The notes: a model not told the origin generated them from the sequence alone. DNA of 46,402 nt from Pseudomonas sp. CAN1 (GCF_030462585.1 NZ_JASMRU010000007.1:239253-285654); one strand, 5' to 3'; shown: positions 32,338 through 39,759, counted from the stretch's first letter. Translations and numbers: made by a program.

Positions 32338-32417
32338 GTTCGCCAACTCCCCACCAACTTTTCATCGTACAAGCCTTATGATGCGTTTCGGCCCCGTCAC
32401 GACACAGGAATGCGCCC

Positions 32418-33272
32418 ATGACCCACGCCCGCCTGCTCACCGCCGAGCAACTGGCCGCCCGCCTCGATGACCCGAAACTGGTCCTGCTCGACTGCCGCTT
32501 CTCCCTCGAGGACGCGGCCTACGGTGCACGCAGCTACCAGGAGAATCACATTCCCGGCGCCCACTACGCTGACCTGAACCAGGACCTGTCCGCCCCCGTG
32601 GTAGCTGGCGTCACCGGTCGCCACCCTCTGCCGGACCCACGCGAATTGCAGGAGCGCTTGCGCGCCTGGGGCCTGGATGCCGACAGCGAAGTGGTGCTCT
32701 ACGACGACGGCCCCGGCGCCTACGCCGCCCGCGCCTGGTGGCTGCTGCTGTGGCTGGGCAAGAGCGAGGGCGTCTACCTGCTCGATGGCGGGCTCACCGC
32801 CTGGCGCAATGCCGGCCTGCGCCTGACCACAGCCGAATCGCCGGAACGCCGCGGCGACTTCAGTGGCCAGCCGGACAACAGCCTGCTGATCAGTGCCGGG
32901 GAACTGGCTGCCCAGCTGAACGATCTCAACCTGCCGCTGATCGATGCCCGCGGCCTGCCGCGCTTCCGCGGTGAAGTCGAACCCATCGACCCGGTTGCCG
33001 GGCACATCCCCGGCGCACAGTGCGCAGCCTTCACCGACAACCTTGGCAACGACGGCCGCTTCCTGCGCCCCGAACACCTGCACCAGCGCTTCGCCGGCCT
33101 GCTGCGTGGCCGCCCCGCACAGGATCTGGTGGCTTACTGCGGCTCCGGCGTTACCGCCTGCCACAACCTGTTCGCCATGAGCCTGGCCGGCTATCCGCTG
33201 GGCCGCCTGTACGCCGGTTCCTGGAGCGAATGGATCACCGACGCCCAACGTCCGGTGGCCAAGGGCGACTGA
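32418..33272 (+). CDS. sseA: Sulfurtransferase, 3-mercaptopyruvate type
   Basis: A 284-residue protein of two rhodanese domains. The catalytic Cys241 lies in CGSGVTA, the loop of mercaptopyruvate sulfurtransferases; thiosulfate enzymes have CRKGVTA. The enzyme moves sulfur from 3-mercaptopyruvate to thiol acceptors in the cytoplasm. The ATG at 32418 follows the divergent region shared with the acyltransferase. The sseA symbol is by family; the gene corresponds to PA1292 by position. Confidence 0.9.
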   Translation: MTHARLLTAEQLAARLDDPKLVLLDCRFSLEDAAYGARSYQENHIPGAHYADLNQDLSAPVVAGVTGRHPLPDPRELQERLRAWGLDADSEVVLYDDGPGAYAARAWWLLLWLGKSEGVYLLDGGLTAWRNAGLRLTTAESPERRGDFSGQPDNSLLISAGELAAQLNDLNLPLIDARGLPRFRGEVEPIDPVAGHIPGAQCAAFTDNLGNDGRFLRPEHLHQRFAGLLRGRPAQDLVAYCGSGVTACHNLFAMSLAGYPLGRLYAGSWSEWITDAQRPVAKGD

Positions 33273-33338
33273 TCCGCCGCCCACAGCAAATCCGGAAGAC
33301 ACATCACACAAAGTTCTTCCGCCGCCATGGATAGCGAC

Positions 33339-33370
33339 ACGGGCATGCGTCAGACTCATGCCCGTTTTTT
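33339..33370 (+). terminator. Terminator abutting the next Shine-Dalgarno
   Basis: ACGGGCATG and CATGCCCGT form a 9-bp stem followed by TTTTTT. It ends the sseA transcript but also lies directly before the AAAGGAG of the Sel1-repeat gene, so it may act as an attenuator for that gene. Confidence 0.85.
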
Positions 33371-33385
33371 CAAAGGAGTGAATTC

Positions 33386-34069
33386 ATGTCCCTGCGTCTG
33401 CGTCCGTCCCTGCTTGCCAGCACCCTGCTCGCCAGCGCCCTGCTCGCCAGCGCCCTGCTCTGCCTGGGCGTTGCCTCGCCGAGCCACGCCGCTTCCCTGG
33501 AAGCCACTCCCTGCGATATCAGCGACCAGTGGTCGGACCTCTACGGCGATGACCTGATCCAGGCCGCCAAGGCCGGCCACGCCTCCGCCCAGTACAGCCT
33601 GGGCCTGGAGTACGACGCCGGCAGCGACGAGTACGAACAGGACTACGAGAAGGCCGCCTACTGGTACCGCAAGGCCGCCGAACAGGGCCACGCCTGCGCG
33701 CAGTACAACCTGGGCAACGCCTACGACAACGGCGACGGCGTGGAGAAGGACGCGGAGAAAGCCGTGTTCTGGTACCAGAAGGCCGTCGACCAGGGCGACA
33801 AGGATGCCCAGTACAACCTCGCGATCATGTACGAGAACGGCACCGGCGTGACCCGCAGCTACAAGACCGCCTTCGCCCTCTACCTGAAGTCCGCCGAACA
33901 GGGCGACGTCGATGCGCAGTTCGAAGTGGCCGAGAGCTATGCCAAGGGCCGTGGCGTGGCGAAGAACCCGGCCCAGGCCCGCGCCTGGTACCAGAAGGCC
34001 GCCGACCAGGGCCACGAAGAGGCCGAGGAAAAGCTCTCGGCGATGCCGGAGTTAGCCCCGAGCATCTAA
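33386..34069 (+). CDS. Secreted Sel1-repeat protein
   Basis: A 227-residue protein with a signal peptide ending near SHA-A (about residue 36) and about four Sel1-like repeats (AQYSLGLEYDAG, AQYNLGNAYDNG, AQYNLAIMYENG and a C-terminal unit with AWYQKAADQGHEEAEEKL). The hydrophobic core of the signal peptide is encoded by a 15-base tandem repeat (33410-33454) giving LLAS-A three times. Sel1 proteins act as scaffolds for protein partners. AAAGGAG precedes the ATG by 7 bases, right after a terminator. Partner unknown. Confidence 0.9.
   Translation: MSLRLRPSLLASTLLASALLASALLCLGVASPSHAASLEATPCDISDQWSDLYGDDLIQAAKAGHASAQYSLGLEYDAGSDEYEQDYEKAAYWYRKAAEQGHACAQYNLGNAYDNGDGVEKDAEKAVFWYQKAVDQGDKDAQYNLAIMYENGTGVTRSYKTAFALYLKSAEQGDVDAQFEVAESYAKGRGVAKNPAQARAWYQKAADQGHEEAEEKLSAMPELAPSI
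33410..33454 (+). repeat. Tandem 15-bp repeat in the signal-peptide code
   Basis: Three copies of CTGCTCGCCAGCGCC, the first with two changes, then a partial fourth. Each copy adds five residues, so changes in copy number keep the frame. Confidence 0.85.
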
Positions 34070-34177
34070 TCGCCGGAAGGAATATGCACGCACCTTGCGC
34101 CGACGAAACAATTTAAAAACAGACCTTTACATCATCTTCATCGCACTACACTTCAAGTCGAGCGGCTAAGTCCGCTT

Positions 34178-34230
34178 CCGGCGGGGCCGAGGATAATCAC
34201 AGAAGCTGCCAAGTCGCCCAGCCCCGCCGG
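34178..34230 (+). promoter_or_regulatory. Long-stem leader hairpin
   Basis: CCGGCGGGGC (34178-34187) and GCCCCGCCGG (34221-34230) form a perfect 10-bp stem around a 33-base loop, ending 20 bases before the next start codon. The loop carries CGAGGAT, which is repeated in the CGAGGAT of the Shine-Dalgarno region. Translational control is possible. Confidence 0.5.
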
Positions 34231-34250
34231 TCATTGATGACGAGGATGTC

Positions 34251-34730
34251 ATGGGAATCGCCGCGAACGACCTGTGCCAGTACGTGATCCGCCCCACCCT
34301 GCACTATCTGGGGCGGCACAGTGTCGCGGCCGAATCGCTGCTGCTGGGGGCAGCAGCCTGTCAGTCGGCGCTGGGGAGCGCCCTGGATGACAGCCATGGC
34401 CATGGGCTGTATCGCATCGGTGAACATCGGCACCAGACGCTCTGGGATGGATTCCTGGCGCTGGATCCGGAGCTGGCCAGCCGCGTTCGAGGGCTGGCCA
34501 GCCAACACGCCTTTCTCGACGCCCCGCACCTGGAACTCACGGTCAACCTGCGCTACAGCACGGCCATCGCCTGGATGATGGTCGAAGCCGAGGGCCTGCC
34601 TGCGCCGCTGGCGGAGGACCCCATGGAGCTGGCGCGTGTCTGGCGGCGGGTTTTCCACCCTCATGGTCGCCTGCATGACTTCGTCGATGCCTGGCACAGC
34701 TATGTCGGCACCCTCCGGCAAGTCGCCTAG
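34251..34730 (+). CDS. Lysozyme-like phage-type protein, probably inactive
   Basis: A 159-residue cytoplasmic-looking protein without a signal peptide. It resembles a family of phage and prophage proteins with a lysozyme-like core, in which AAQESGLG and GLYQIEPATH are typical (from memory). Here the matching parts read AACQSALG and GLYRIGEHRH, so the expected catalytic Glu is Gln and the gene may encode a domesticated non-enzymatic protein. GAGGAT precedes the ATG. It lies before a FadL porin gene and corresponds by position to PA1289. No other phage genes are near. Moderately sure of the family link. Confidence 0.75.
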   Translation: MGIAANDLCQYVIRPTLHYLGRHSVAAESLLLGAAACQSALGSALDDSHGHGLYRIGEHRHQTLWDGFLALDPELASRVRGLASQHAFLDAPHLELTVNLRYSTAIAWMMVEAEGLPAPLAEDPMELARVWRRVFHPHGRLHDFVDAWHSYVGTLRQVA

Positions 34731-34751
34731 GAAAAGTCATAGGCCTGTGGA

Positions 34752-34765
34752 TGACCGATCGGTCA
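34752..34765. promoter_or_regulatory. Palindromic operator, TetR type
   Basis: TGACCGATCGGTCA is a perfect 14-bp palindrome of the ACCGAnCGGT kind often bound by TetR-family repressors. It lies 153 bases before the FadL gene. No TetR gene is in the window. The binder is inferred. Confidence 0.5.
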
Positions 34766-34835
34766 GAAAAAATTTACATACAGCGACGAACGGTACTCAT
34801 CCCGATGGAACGTTCGTTTGAGCTTCAAGGCCCTA

Positions 34836-34860
34836 GGTAGAGCGTTTTTCCGCCTCTACC
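34836..34860 (+). promoter_or_regulatory. Leader stem-loop before the FadL gene
   Basis: GGTAGAGCG and CGCCTCTACC pair with one bulged base around a TTTTTC loop, 57 bases before the ATG. A role in mRNA stability or control of the porin is possible. Confidence 0.45.
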
Positions 34861-34917
34861 CAAGTCTCCGGAATCTTGATAGCTTGCGCGCCGTTAAACA
34901 CAGGAGTTGCTCTTACA

Positions 34918-36195
34918 ATGAAAACAACATGGCTTAAGACCACCCTCGCACTGACCATTAGCGCTGCCTCCGCCCAGGTGCTTGCCAACGGCATCGCCAT
35001 CAACGAGCAGAGCGCCAGCGGCGCCGGTACCGCCTACGCAGGCCGCGCTTCCTCGGCATTGGACGCCAGCACCATCTACGGCAACCCTGCCGGCATCTCC
35101 AAGCTCAAGCGTACTGAAGTCAGCGGCGGTATGGCCGTGGTCTCGGCCAAGGACGATATCAGCGACGCGCACAGCAGCGCTTCGGGCAGCAACAAGGGCG
35201 ATTCCGTCCCGCTGGCTGCCGTCCCGTTCGGCTACTTCTCCACCCCGCTGGACGACAAGGTCAGCGTCGGCCTGGGCGTCTACGTGCCCTACGGCATCAT
35301 CAACGACTACGAAAGTGGCTTCCAGGGCCGTTCCCACGGTTCCTACAGCAAGGTCCAGGTGATCACCGTCCAGCCGACCATCAGCTACAAGTTCAACGAC
35401 GTGGTGGCAGTCGGCTTCGGCCCGACCATCAACCGCATCGACGGCAAGCTGGAGAACTACCTGGCAACCCAGGGCCTGTTCGGCGCCCAGCAGGACACCA
35501 AGGTCAGCATCAAGGGTGACGACACCGCCACCGGCTTCAACGTCGGCCTGCTGATCACCCCGACCGAGAGCACCTCCATCGGCGCGACCTACCACTCCAA
35601 GGTCAAGTACGAGCTGGAAGGCCACACTACCGTTTCCGGTTCGCCCGCCGGCCTGTTCGATTCGCGCATGGATGCCAGCCTGGACATCACCCTGCCCGAG
35701 TCGCTGGACCTGTCCATCACCCAGAAGCTGGATGACCGCTGGACCGTCTACGGTGGCACCACCTGGACGCGCTGGAGCCGTCTGAAGTCCATCGAAGTGC
35801 AGAACACCGGCGCTCCGCTGGCCGCCTTCGACACCATCGGCGAAGACCTCAGCTGGCACGACACCTGGTCCGCGGCCATCGGTACTTCCTACCAGGTCAA
35901 CGATCAGCTGGTACTCCGTACCGGTTTCGCCTACGACCCGTCGCCGACCAGCAACGAGCACCGTACCGTGCGTATCCCGGTGGGCGATCGCAAGATCTTC
36001 ACCCTGGGCGCCGGCTACTCGCCCAACGCCGACATGACCTTCGACGTGGCGTACGCCTACCTGTGGGAATCCACTGCCAGCGTGAACCAGCCTGACGGCG
36101 AAAGCCTGGCTGGCCTCAACCTGCAGCCGGCCTACAGCGCCAAGTACGACAACAGCGCCCACGGCCTGACCGCGCAGATGACCTATCGCTTCTGA
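34918..36195 (+). CDS. FadL/TodX-family outer-membrane porin
   Basis: A 425-residue outer-membrane beta-barrel that takes up long-chain fatty acids or other hydrophobic compounds. The signal peptide ends near residue 23 (VLA-N). The mature start NGIAINEQSASGAGTAYAGR and IYGNPAG are the FadL hatch-domain marks, and the C-terminus ends in Phe (MTYRF), as expected for barrel insertion. AGGAG lies 10 bases before the ATG. It corresponds by position to PA1288 (ExFadLO, an oleate porin, from memory). A terminator follows. Confidence 0.95.
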   Translation: MKTTWLKTTLALTISAASAQVLANGIAINEQSASGAGTAYAGRASSALDASTIYGNPAGISKLKRTEVSGGMAVVSAKDDISDAHSSASGSNKGDSVPLAAVPFGYFSTPLDDKVSVGLGVYVPYGIINDYESGFQGRSHGSYSKVQVITVQPTISYKFNDVVAVGFGPTINRIDGKLENYLATQGLFGAQQDTKVSIKGDDTATGFNVGLLITPTESTSIGATYHSKVKYELEGHTTVSGSPAGLFDSRMDASLDITLPESLDLSITQKLDDRWTVYGGTTWTRWSRLKSIEVQNTGAPLAAFDTIGEDLSWHDTWSAAIGTSYQVNDQLVLRTGFAYDPSPTSNEHRTVRIPVGDRKIFTLGAGYSPNADMTFDVAYAYLWESTASVNQPDGESLAGLNLQPAYSAKYDNSAHGLTAQMTYRF

Positions 36196-36212
36196 TAGTT
36201 TGCGCGCCATGA

Positions 36213-36241
36213 AAAAGCCGGGCTGATGCCCGGCTTTTTCT
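36213..36241 (+). terminator. Terminator after the FadL gene
   Basis: AAAAAGCCGGGC-TGAT-GCCCGGCTTTTT, a perfect stem with a T run. It can work in both directions. Confidence 0.95.
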
Positions 36242-36281
36242 TGCCTGCGATTCAGTAGGCTGGGCTCCGCCACGCCCAATC

Positions 36282-36359
36282 AGTAGGGCGCATTACCTGG
36301 AACAGGTTATCCGCCGCCAGACTGACGTCGGATAACGCTGACGCGTTATTCGCCCTACA
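36282..36359. repeat. GGATAAC-family tandem inverted repeats
   Basis: GTAGGGCGCATTACCTGGAA..GGTTATCCGCC followed by CGGATAACGCTGACGCGTTATTCGCCCTAC. It matches the repeats at 1-90 and 20567-20642. Confidence 0.8.
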
Positions 36360-36374
36360 GACTGCGGCCTTCCT

Positions 36375-36452
36375 GTAGGAGCGAGCTTGCTCGCGAACCG
36401 CTTGACGCTATAGACGTCGGGAAACCCTGTTCGCGAGCAAGCTCGCTCCTAC
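36375..36452. repeat. REP-type palindrome
   Basis: GTAGGAGCGAGCTTGCTCGC with inverse GCGAGCAAGCTCGCTCCTAC around a 36-base spacer, ten bases before the MarR gene's stop. Canonical arms. Confidence 0.9.
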
Positions 36453-36461
36453 GAAAAGCTC

Positions 36462-37031
36462 TCAGGCGGCCTGGTCGGGGGCGGAATGCTCGCGGCAGAT
36501 CAGCTCGCCTTCGCGGGTTTCCAGGCGCTCGCCAGTCAGCCCGCACAGCGCTCCGTCATCCAGCTTCTGGTGGAAGCGACAGGTGCGGCACAGGCCGAAG
36601 CCCGGCACGTTCTCCTGGCGCTGCACCGTGGTCAGCAGTTCGCGCAGCAGCGACACCAACAGCTCGCTGCGCTCCCCCAGCGCTTCTTCGGCGCGGCGCA
36701 GGAAGGCTGGCGGCACCAGCGCATCGATCAGCTCCCTGCCCTCCTGCGTCAGTTCCAGGTGCACGCTGCGGCGATCCTGGGCGTCCGGGCGTTTCTCGAT
36801 CAGGCCCTTGGCCTCCAGCGCCTTGAGCGACTGCGACACCGTGCCCTTGGTCAGGCCAAGGTAGTCCGTCACCCCCAGCGGCGTATCCGAATAGCGATTG
36901 CAGCGCGCGAGGTAGTTCAGCGCGCTCAGCTGGATCGGCTGCAGGTCGGCCATCAGCGGCTGCTCGCGCGCCCAGGCGCGCATCAGGCTGGCGATGCGTT
37001 CGAGATGGTCGTACAGGCTCGTATCGGTCAT
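36462..37031 (-). CDS. MarR-family regulator with C-terminal Cys/His cluster
   Basis: A 189-residue regulator. The winged helix covers about residues 30-110 (recognition helix TKGTVSQSLKALEAKGL, then the wing RPDAQDRRSV). Beyond the usual MarR length comes a cluster with Cys148, Cys151, His154, Cys163, Cys179 and His182, suited to Zn or an Fe-S centre and so to redox or metal sensing. The ATG at 37031 has a GGAGGG Shine-Dalgarno; an ATG 33 bases upstream lies in the operator. It diverges from a thioredoxin-like operon and very likely controls it. Confidence 0.9.
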   Translation of the reverse strand: MTDTSLYDHLERIASLMRAWAREQPLMADLQPIQLSALNYLARCNRYSDTPLGVTDYLGLTKGTVSQSLKALEAKGLIEKRPDAQDRRSVHLELTQEGRELIDALVPPAFLRRAEEALGERSELLVSLLRELLTTVQRQENVPGFGLCRTCRFHQKLDDGALCGLTGERLETREGELICREHSAPDQAA

Positions 37032-37053
37032 GGGCTGATCCCTCCGATAGATA

Positions 37054-37123
37054 GTATCGATCAAAAACCAGTTTGACAGAAGGCGTTTTTCACCGGCAGA
37101 CTGAAATGGTATCGAATCGATAC
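37054..37123. promoter_or_regulatory. Divergent promoter with MarR-type operators
   Basis: GTATCGA-A-TCGATAC (37109-37123) is a perfect palindrome; a related GTATCGATC lies at 37054-37062. A -35 TTGACA (37073-37078) and a weak -10 CAGACT (37097-37102) give a start near 37110, inside the palindrome, so a bound repressor would block the thioredoxin-like operon, and the second copy would cover the regulator's own promoter. Confidence 0.65.
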
Positions 37124-37145
37124 ATAATCAATCAGGAGAAAGACC

Positions 37146-37379
37146 ATGAGCAAAGCCGTTTACTACCATGCCGGTTGCCCCGTCTGCGTCGAAGCCGAGC
37201 GTGCCCTGCTGCCGCTGCTGAACCGCGAAGTAGAGGTGGTGCACCTGGGCGAGCAAGGTCCGCGCGTCGCCGAAGCCGAAGCGGCGGGCGTGAAATCGGT
37301 ACCGGCGCTGGTGGTCGATGGGCAGGTGCTGCACCTGAACTTCGGCGCCGCACTGTCCGATCTGCAGCCCTCTAGCTAA
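37146..37379 (+). CDS. Thioredoxin/glutaredoxin-like small protein
   Basis: A 77-residue protein with the redox motif CPVC at residues 11-14 (YHAGCPVC) and the cis-Pro region VKSVPALVVDGQV, the minimal thioredoxin fold. AGGAG precedes the ATG. It is the first gene of an operon with DUF2024 and Rof genes, behind the MarR operator. It is likely a thiol oxidoreductase of the cytoplasm. Confidence 0.9.
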   Translation: MSKAVYYHAGCPVCVEAERALLPLLNREVEVVHLGEQGPRVAEAEAAGVKSVPALVVDGQVLHLNFGAALSDLQPSS

Positions 37380-37398
37380 AGAGAAGGGAGGGCACGCC

Positions 37399-37653
37399 AT
37401 GCAGGTCCACGTCTACGACACCCACGTGCGCACCCGCGATGGCCGCTACCTGCACTTCGACGTCCTGGTCCAGCCGAACGATGCCAGCCGTGCCGAGCAT
37501 TTCGCTACGCACTGGCTGGCCTCGCGCGGCATCCAGGCGGCGGACGTGCAGGCGAGCCGCTGCCAGTTCTGCCACAGCGAGTTCTCCTCGCCGGCAGTGG
37601 AGGCAGCGCTGCACGGCCAGGGTTACGCGATCATCGAACTGGAGGGCTGCTGA
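37399..37653 (+). CDS. DUF2024 protein
   Basis: An 84-residue protein of the DUF2024 family (MQVHVYDTHVRTRDGRYLHF). It contains CQFCHSEF with Cys55 and Cys58 and ends with Cys84. The CxxC could bind metal or form a disulfide, which fits the thioredoxin-like neighbour. It starts 19 bases after that gene. Function unknown. Confidence 0.9.
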   Translation: MQVHVYDTHVRTRDGRYLHFDVLVQPNDASRAEHFATHWLASRGIQAADVQASRCQFCHSEFSSPAVEAALHGQGYAIIELEGC

Positions 37654-37657
37654 GGCC

Positions 37658-37966
37658 ATGGCCGAGTATCAGCCAATGGACTGCGATCTCCACGACTTCC
37701 TGGAGATCGCCTGCCTGTACCGCTACTGGCTGCGTATCGAGCTGCGTGACGGCCTGGCGTTCGACGCCCAGGCCTTCACCACGCACACGCGCAGAAACGC
37801 GGACGGGGCGCTGGAGGAATACCTGGAAGTGCGGGTGGACGACGCCAGCCGCGAGCTGCGGCTGGATCGTCTGCATGCCATCACGCCACTGGCGGCGCAG
37901 GCACTGTTCGGCAGGGTGGAACTGAACCCGGCCGGCGGGGCCGACCGGGGCGACCTCACCACATGA
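37658..37966 (+). CDS. rof: Rho-binding antiterminator (Rof)
   Basis: A 102-residue protein of the Rof/YaeO family, which binds Rho and inhibits termination. The Rof start motif MDCDLHDFLEIACLYRYWL and the later LRLDRLHAITPL are clear. It begins 4 bases after the DUF2024 stop in the same operon. Its 3' end overlaps the DUF2058 gene by 11 bases tail to tail. Linking Rof to a redox-controlled operon is unusual. Confidence 0.88.
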   Translation: MAEYQPMDCDLHDFLEIACLYRYWLRIELRDGLAFDAQAFTTHTRRNADGALEEYLEVRVDDASRELRLDRLHAITPLAAQALFGRVELNPAGGADRGDLTT

Positions 37967-38495
37967 GGTCGTCGGGCACCACGTAATCCTTGTAGGGATC
38001 GTCGTCGTCCGGCTCACCGCTGGGCTCGCTGAGCAGGATGATGCGGCGCTCGTCGCGCTCCTGGATGCGCAGCGCGGCATCACGCGGGACGATCTCGTAG
38101 CGGCCGTCGTAGCTGACAATGGCCAGGCTGCCGCGGCTGAGCTTGTCGCGGACCATGTCGTTGACCGCGATGCGCTTGACCTTCTTGTTGTCGACGAAGT
38201 TGTAGTAGTCGTCCGACTCCAGCTTGGGCAGGCGGGTGCCTTCGATCAGTTGCTTGATCTGCGCAGCCTTGGCCTTCTTGTCGGCCTTCTCCTGCTGCTG
38301 GCGGTTCAGCTCGGCATCACGGGCCTGCTTCTCGGCCTGGGCCTGCAGGGCCGCCTGACGCTGGCTGTCGTCCTTCTCCACCTGGTTCTTGTGCTCCAGG
38401 CGCTGCTGTTTCTGCTTCTGCTTGCCGGCCTGTTTGGCCTGCTTTTCGTTGACCAGCCCGGCTTTCAGCAGCTGATCACGCAATGACATGCTCAT
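37956..38495 (-). CDS. DUF2058 protein (YaiL-like)
   Basis: A 179-residue highly charged protein: a basic helical, coiled-coil-like N-terminal half rich in Lys and Gln (residues about 10-85, QAGKQKQKQQRLEHKNQ), then a folded C-terminal part (YNFVDNKKVKRIAVND). This is the DUF2058 family, often called nucleoprotein or polysome-associated YaiL; the function is not settled. It converges with rof, overlapping by 11 bases. Confidence 0.92.
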   Translation of the reverse strand: MSMSLRDQLLKAGLVNEKQAKQAGKQKQKQQRLEHKNQVEKDDSQRQAALQAQAEKQARDAELNRQQQEKADKKAKAAQIKQLIEGTRLPKLESDDYYNFVDNKKVKRIAVNDMVRDKLSRGSLAIVSYDGRYEIVPRDAALRIQERDERRIILLSEPSGEPDDDDPYKDYVVPDDLMW

Positions 38496-38657
38496 TGATT
38501 AAGGCTCTCCAACAGCCCATGTTGATGCAGGACAAATCCCAGACGAACGCATAGCTTCGGCGGGACTGTCCACAGGGGGTATAATCCTCGGGCCTGAGCC
38601 AGCGCAGTGCAAGTGCCTGACTCGATTTCACACCTCTGGAGCGGACCTGCCACCTCC

Positions 38658-39590
38658 ATGCTGAAACTCATCGTTCTTGCGATCCTGGCGATTTTCCTCC
38701 TCGCCATTCTCTACGTACACCTGCGCGGCAAGGTACGCCTGCCGTTTCTGCGCCAGGTGGTGAACCACTCCGCCTGGTTCGCCCCGTACAACTCGCTGAT
38801 GTACCTGAACTCCAGCGTGCCGTCCAAGCCCTACCTGGACCGCGAGCGCTTCCCCGAGCTCGACAAGCTGCGCGACAACTGGCAGATGATCCGCGAGGAA
38901 GCCGAGCAGCTGTTCGACGAGGGTTACATCCGCGACGCCCTGAACAACAACGAGGCCGGCTTCGGCTCCTTCTTCAAGAAGGGCTGGACCCGCTTCTACC
39001 TGACCTGGTACGACGGCCCCCTGCCCTCGGCGCAGCAGCTCTGCCCGAAGACCGTGGAGCTGGTGAGCAGCATCCCCAACGTCAAGGGCGCGATGTTCAC
39101 CCGCCTGCCGCCGCGCAGCCACCTGAACAAGCACCGCGACCCCTATGCCGGTTCGCTGCGCTATCACCTGGGCCTGGCGACGCCGAACTCCGACGACTGC
39201 CGCATCTTCGTCGACGGCCAGCCCTACGCCTGGCGCGACGGCCAGGACGTGATGTTCGACGAGACCTTCGTCCACTGGGTGAAGAACGAGACCGACGAAT
39301 CGCGGCTGATCCTCTTCTGCGACATCGAGCGCCCGCTCAAGTCCTCGCTGCTGACCCGCCTCAACCGCCGCGTCAGCGCCTTCCTCGGCCGCGCCACCGC
39401 GCCGCAGAACGTCGAGGGCGAGCGCGTCGGCGGGATCAACCAGGCCTACTCGGTGCTGATCCGCCTGGGCGACGCCGTGGGCAGCAAGGTGAAGGTGTTC
39501 AAGCGCGCCTACCCCAAGGCCTACCGTATCGGCCGGCCGATCCTCGCCGTGTTGCTGCTGGTGCTGGTCCTGCGCTGGTTGTTCGGCTGA
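38658..39590 (+). CDS. lpxO: Lipid A 2-hydroxylase (LpxO)
   Basis: A 310-residue inner-membrane Fe(II)/2-oxoglutarate dioxygenase that hydroxylates a secondary acyl chain of lipid A. An N-terminal membrane helix (residues 2-22) and a C-terminal one (about 290-308) flank the catalytic domain. The iron ligands are His159 and Asp161 (NKHRDP) and His206 (FVHWVKN). ATG at 38658; the longer in-frame start is rejected because the membrane helix begins here. PA0936 (lpxO2) by position. Confidence 0.93.
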   Translation: MLKLIVLAILAIFLLAILYVHLRGKVRLPFLRQVVNHSAWFAPYNSLMYLNSSVPSKPYLDRERFPELDKLRDNWQMIREEAEQLFDEGYIRDALNNNEAGFGSFFKKGWTRFYLTWYDGPLPSAQQLCPKTVELVSSIPNVKGAMFTRLPPRSHLNKHRDPYAGSLRYHLGLATPNSDDCRIFVDGQPYAWRDGQDVMFDETFVHWVKNETDESRLILFCDIERPLKSSLLTRLNRRVSAFLGRATAPQNVEGERVGGINQAYSVLIRLGDAVGSKVKVFKRAYPKAYRIGRPILAVLLLVLVLRWLFG

Positions 39591-39600
39591 CCGCTTTTTT

Positions 39601-39693
39601 GTAGGAGCGAGCTTGCTCGCGAACCACTTGATGCCGGCGCTGCCGGAGACTGTGTTCGCGAGCAAGGACTAGGCGTCCCCCTCGATCCTACGA
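39601..39693. repeat. REP-type palindrome, variant right arm
   Basis: The left arm is canonical. The right arm is interrupted by the 19-base insert GACTAGGCGTCCCCCTCGA at 39667-39685, almost identical to the one at 11132-11150. Confidence 0.85.
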
Positions 39694-39699
39694 AGAGCT

Positions 39700-39735
39700 A
39701 ATAAAAAGCCCCGCGATTGCGGGGCTTTTTATTAG
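39700..39735. terminator. Bidirectional terminator
   Basis: AATAAAAAGCCCCGC-GATT-GCGGGGCTTTTTATT lies between the convergent lpxO and mazG genes. Confidence 0.95.
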
Positions 39736-39759
39736 GCGCCAACTCAAGGGTGGCAGCAC

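Noticed and set aside
34251..34730. Prophage remnant
   Set aside because: Only one gene resembles a phage family; neighbours are ordinary chromosomal genes and no integrase, att duplication or tail gene is seen.
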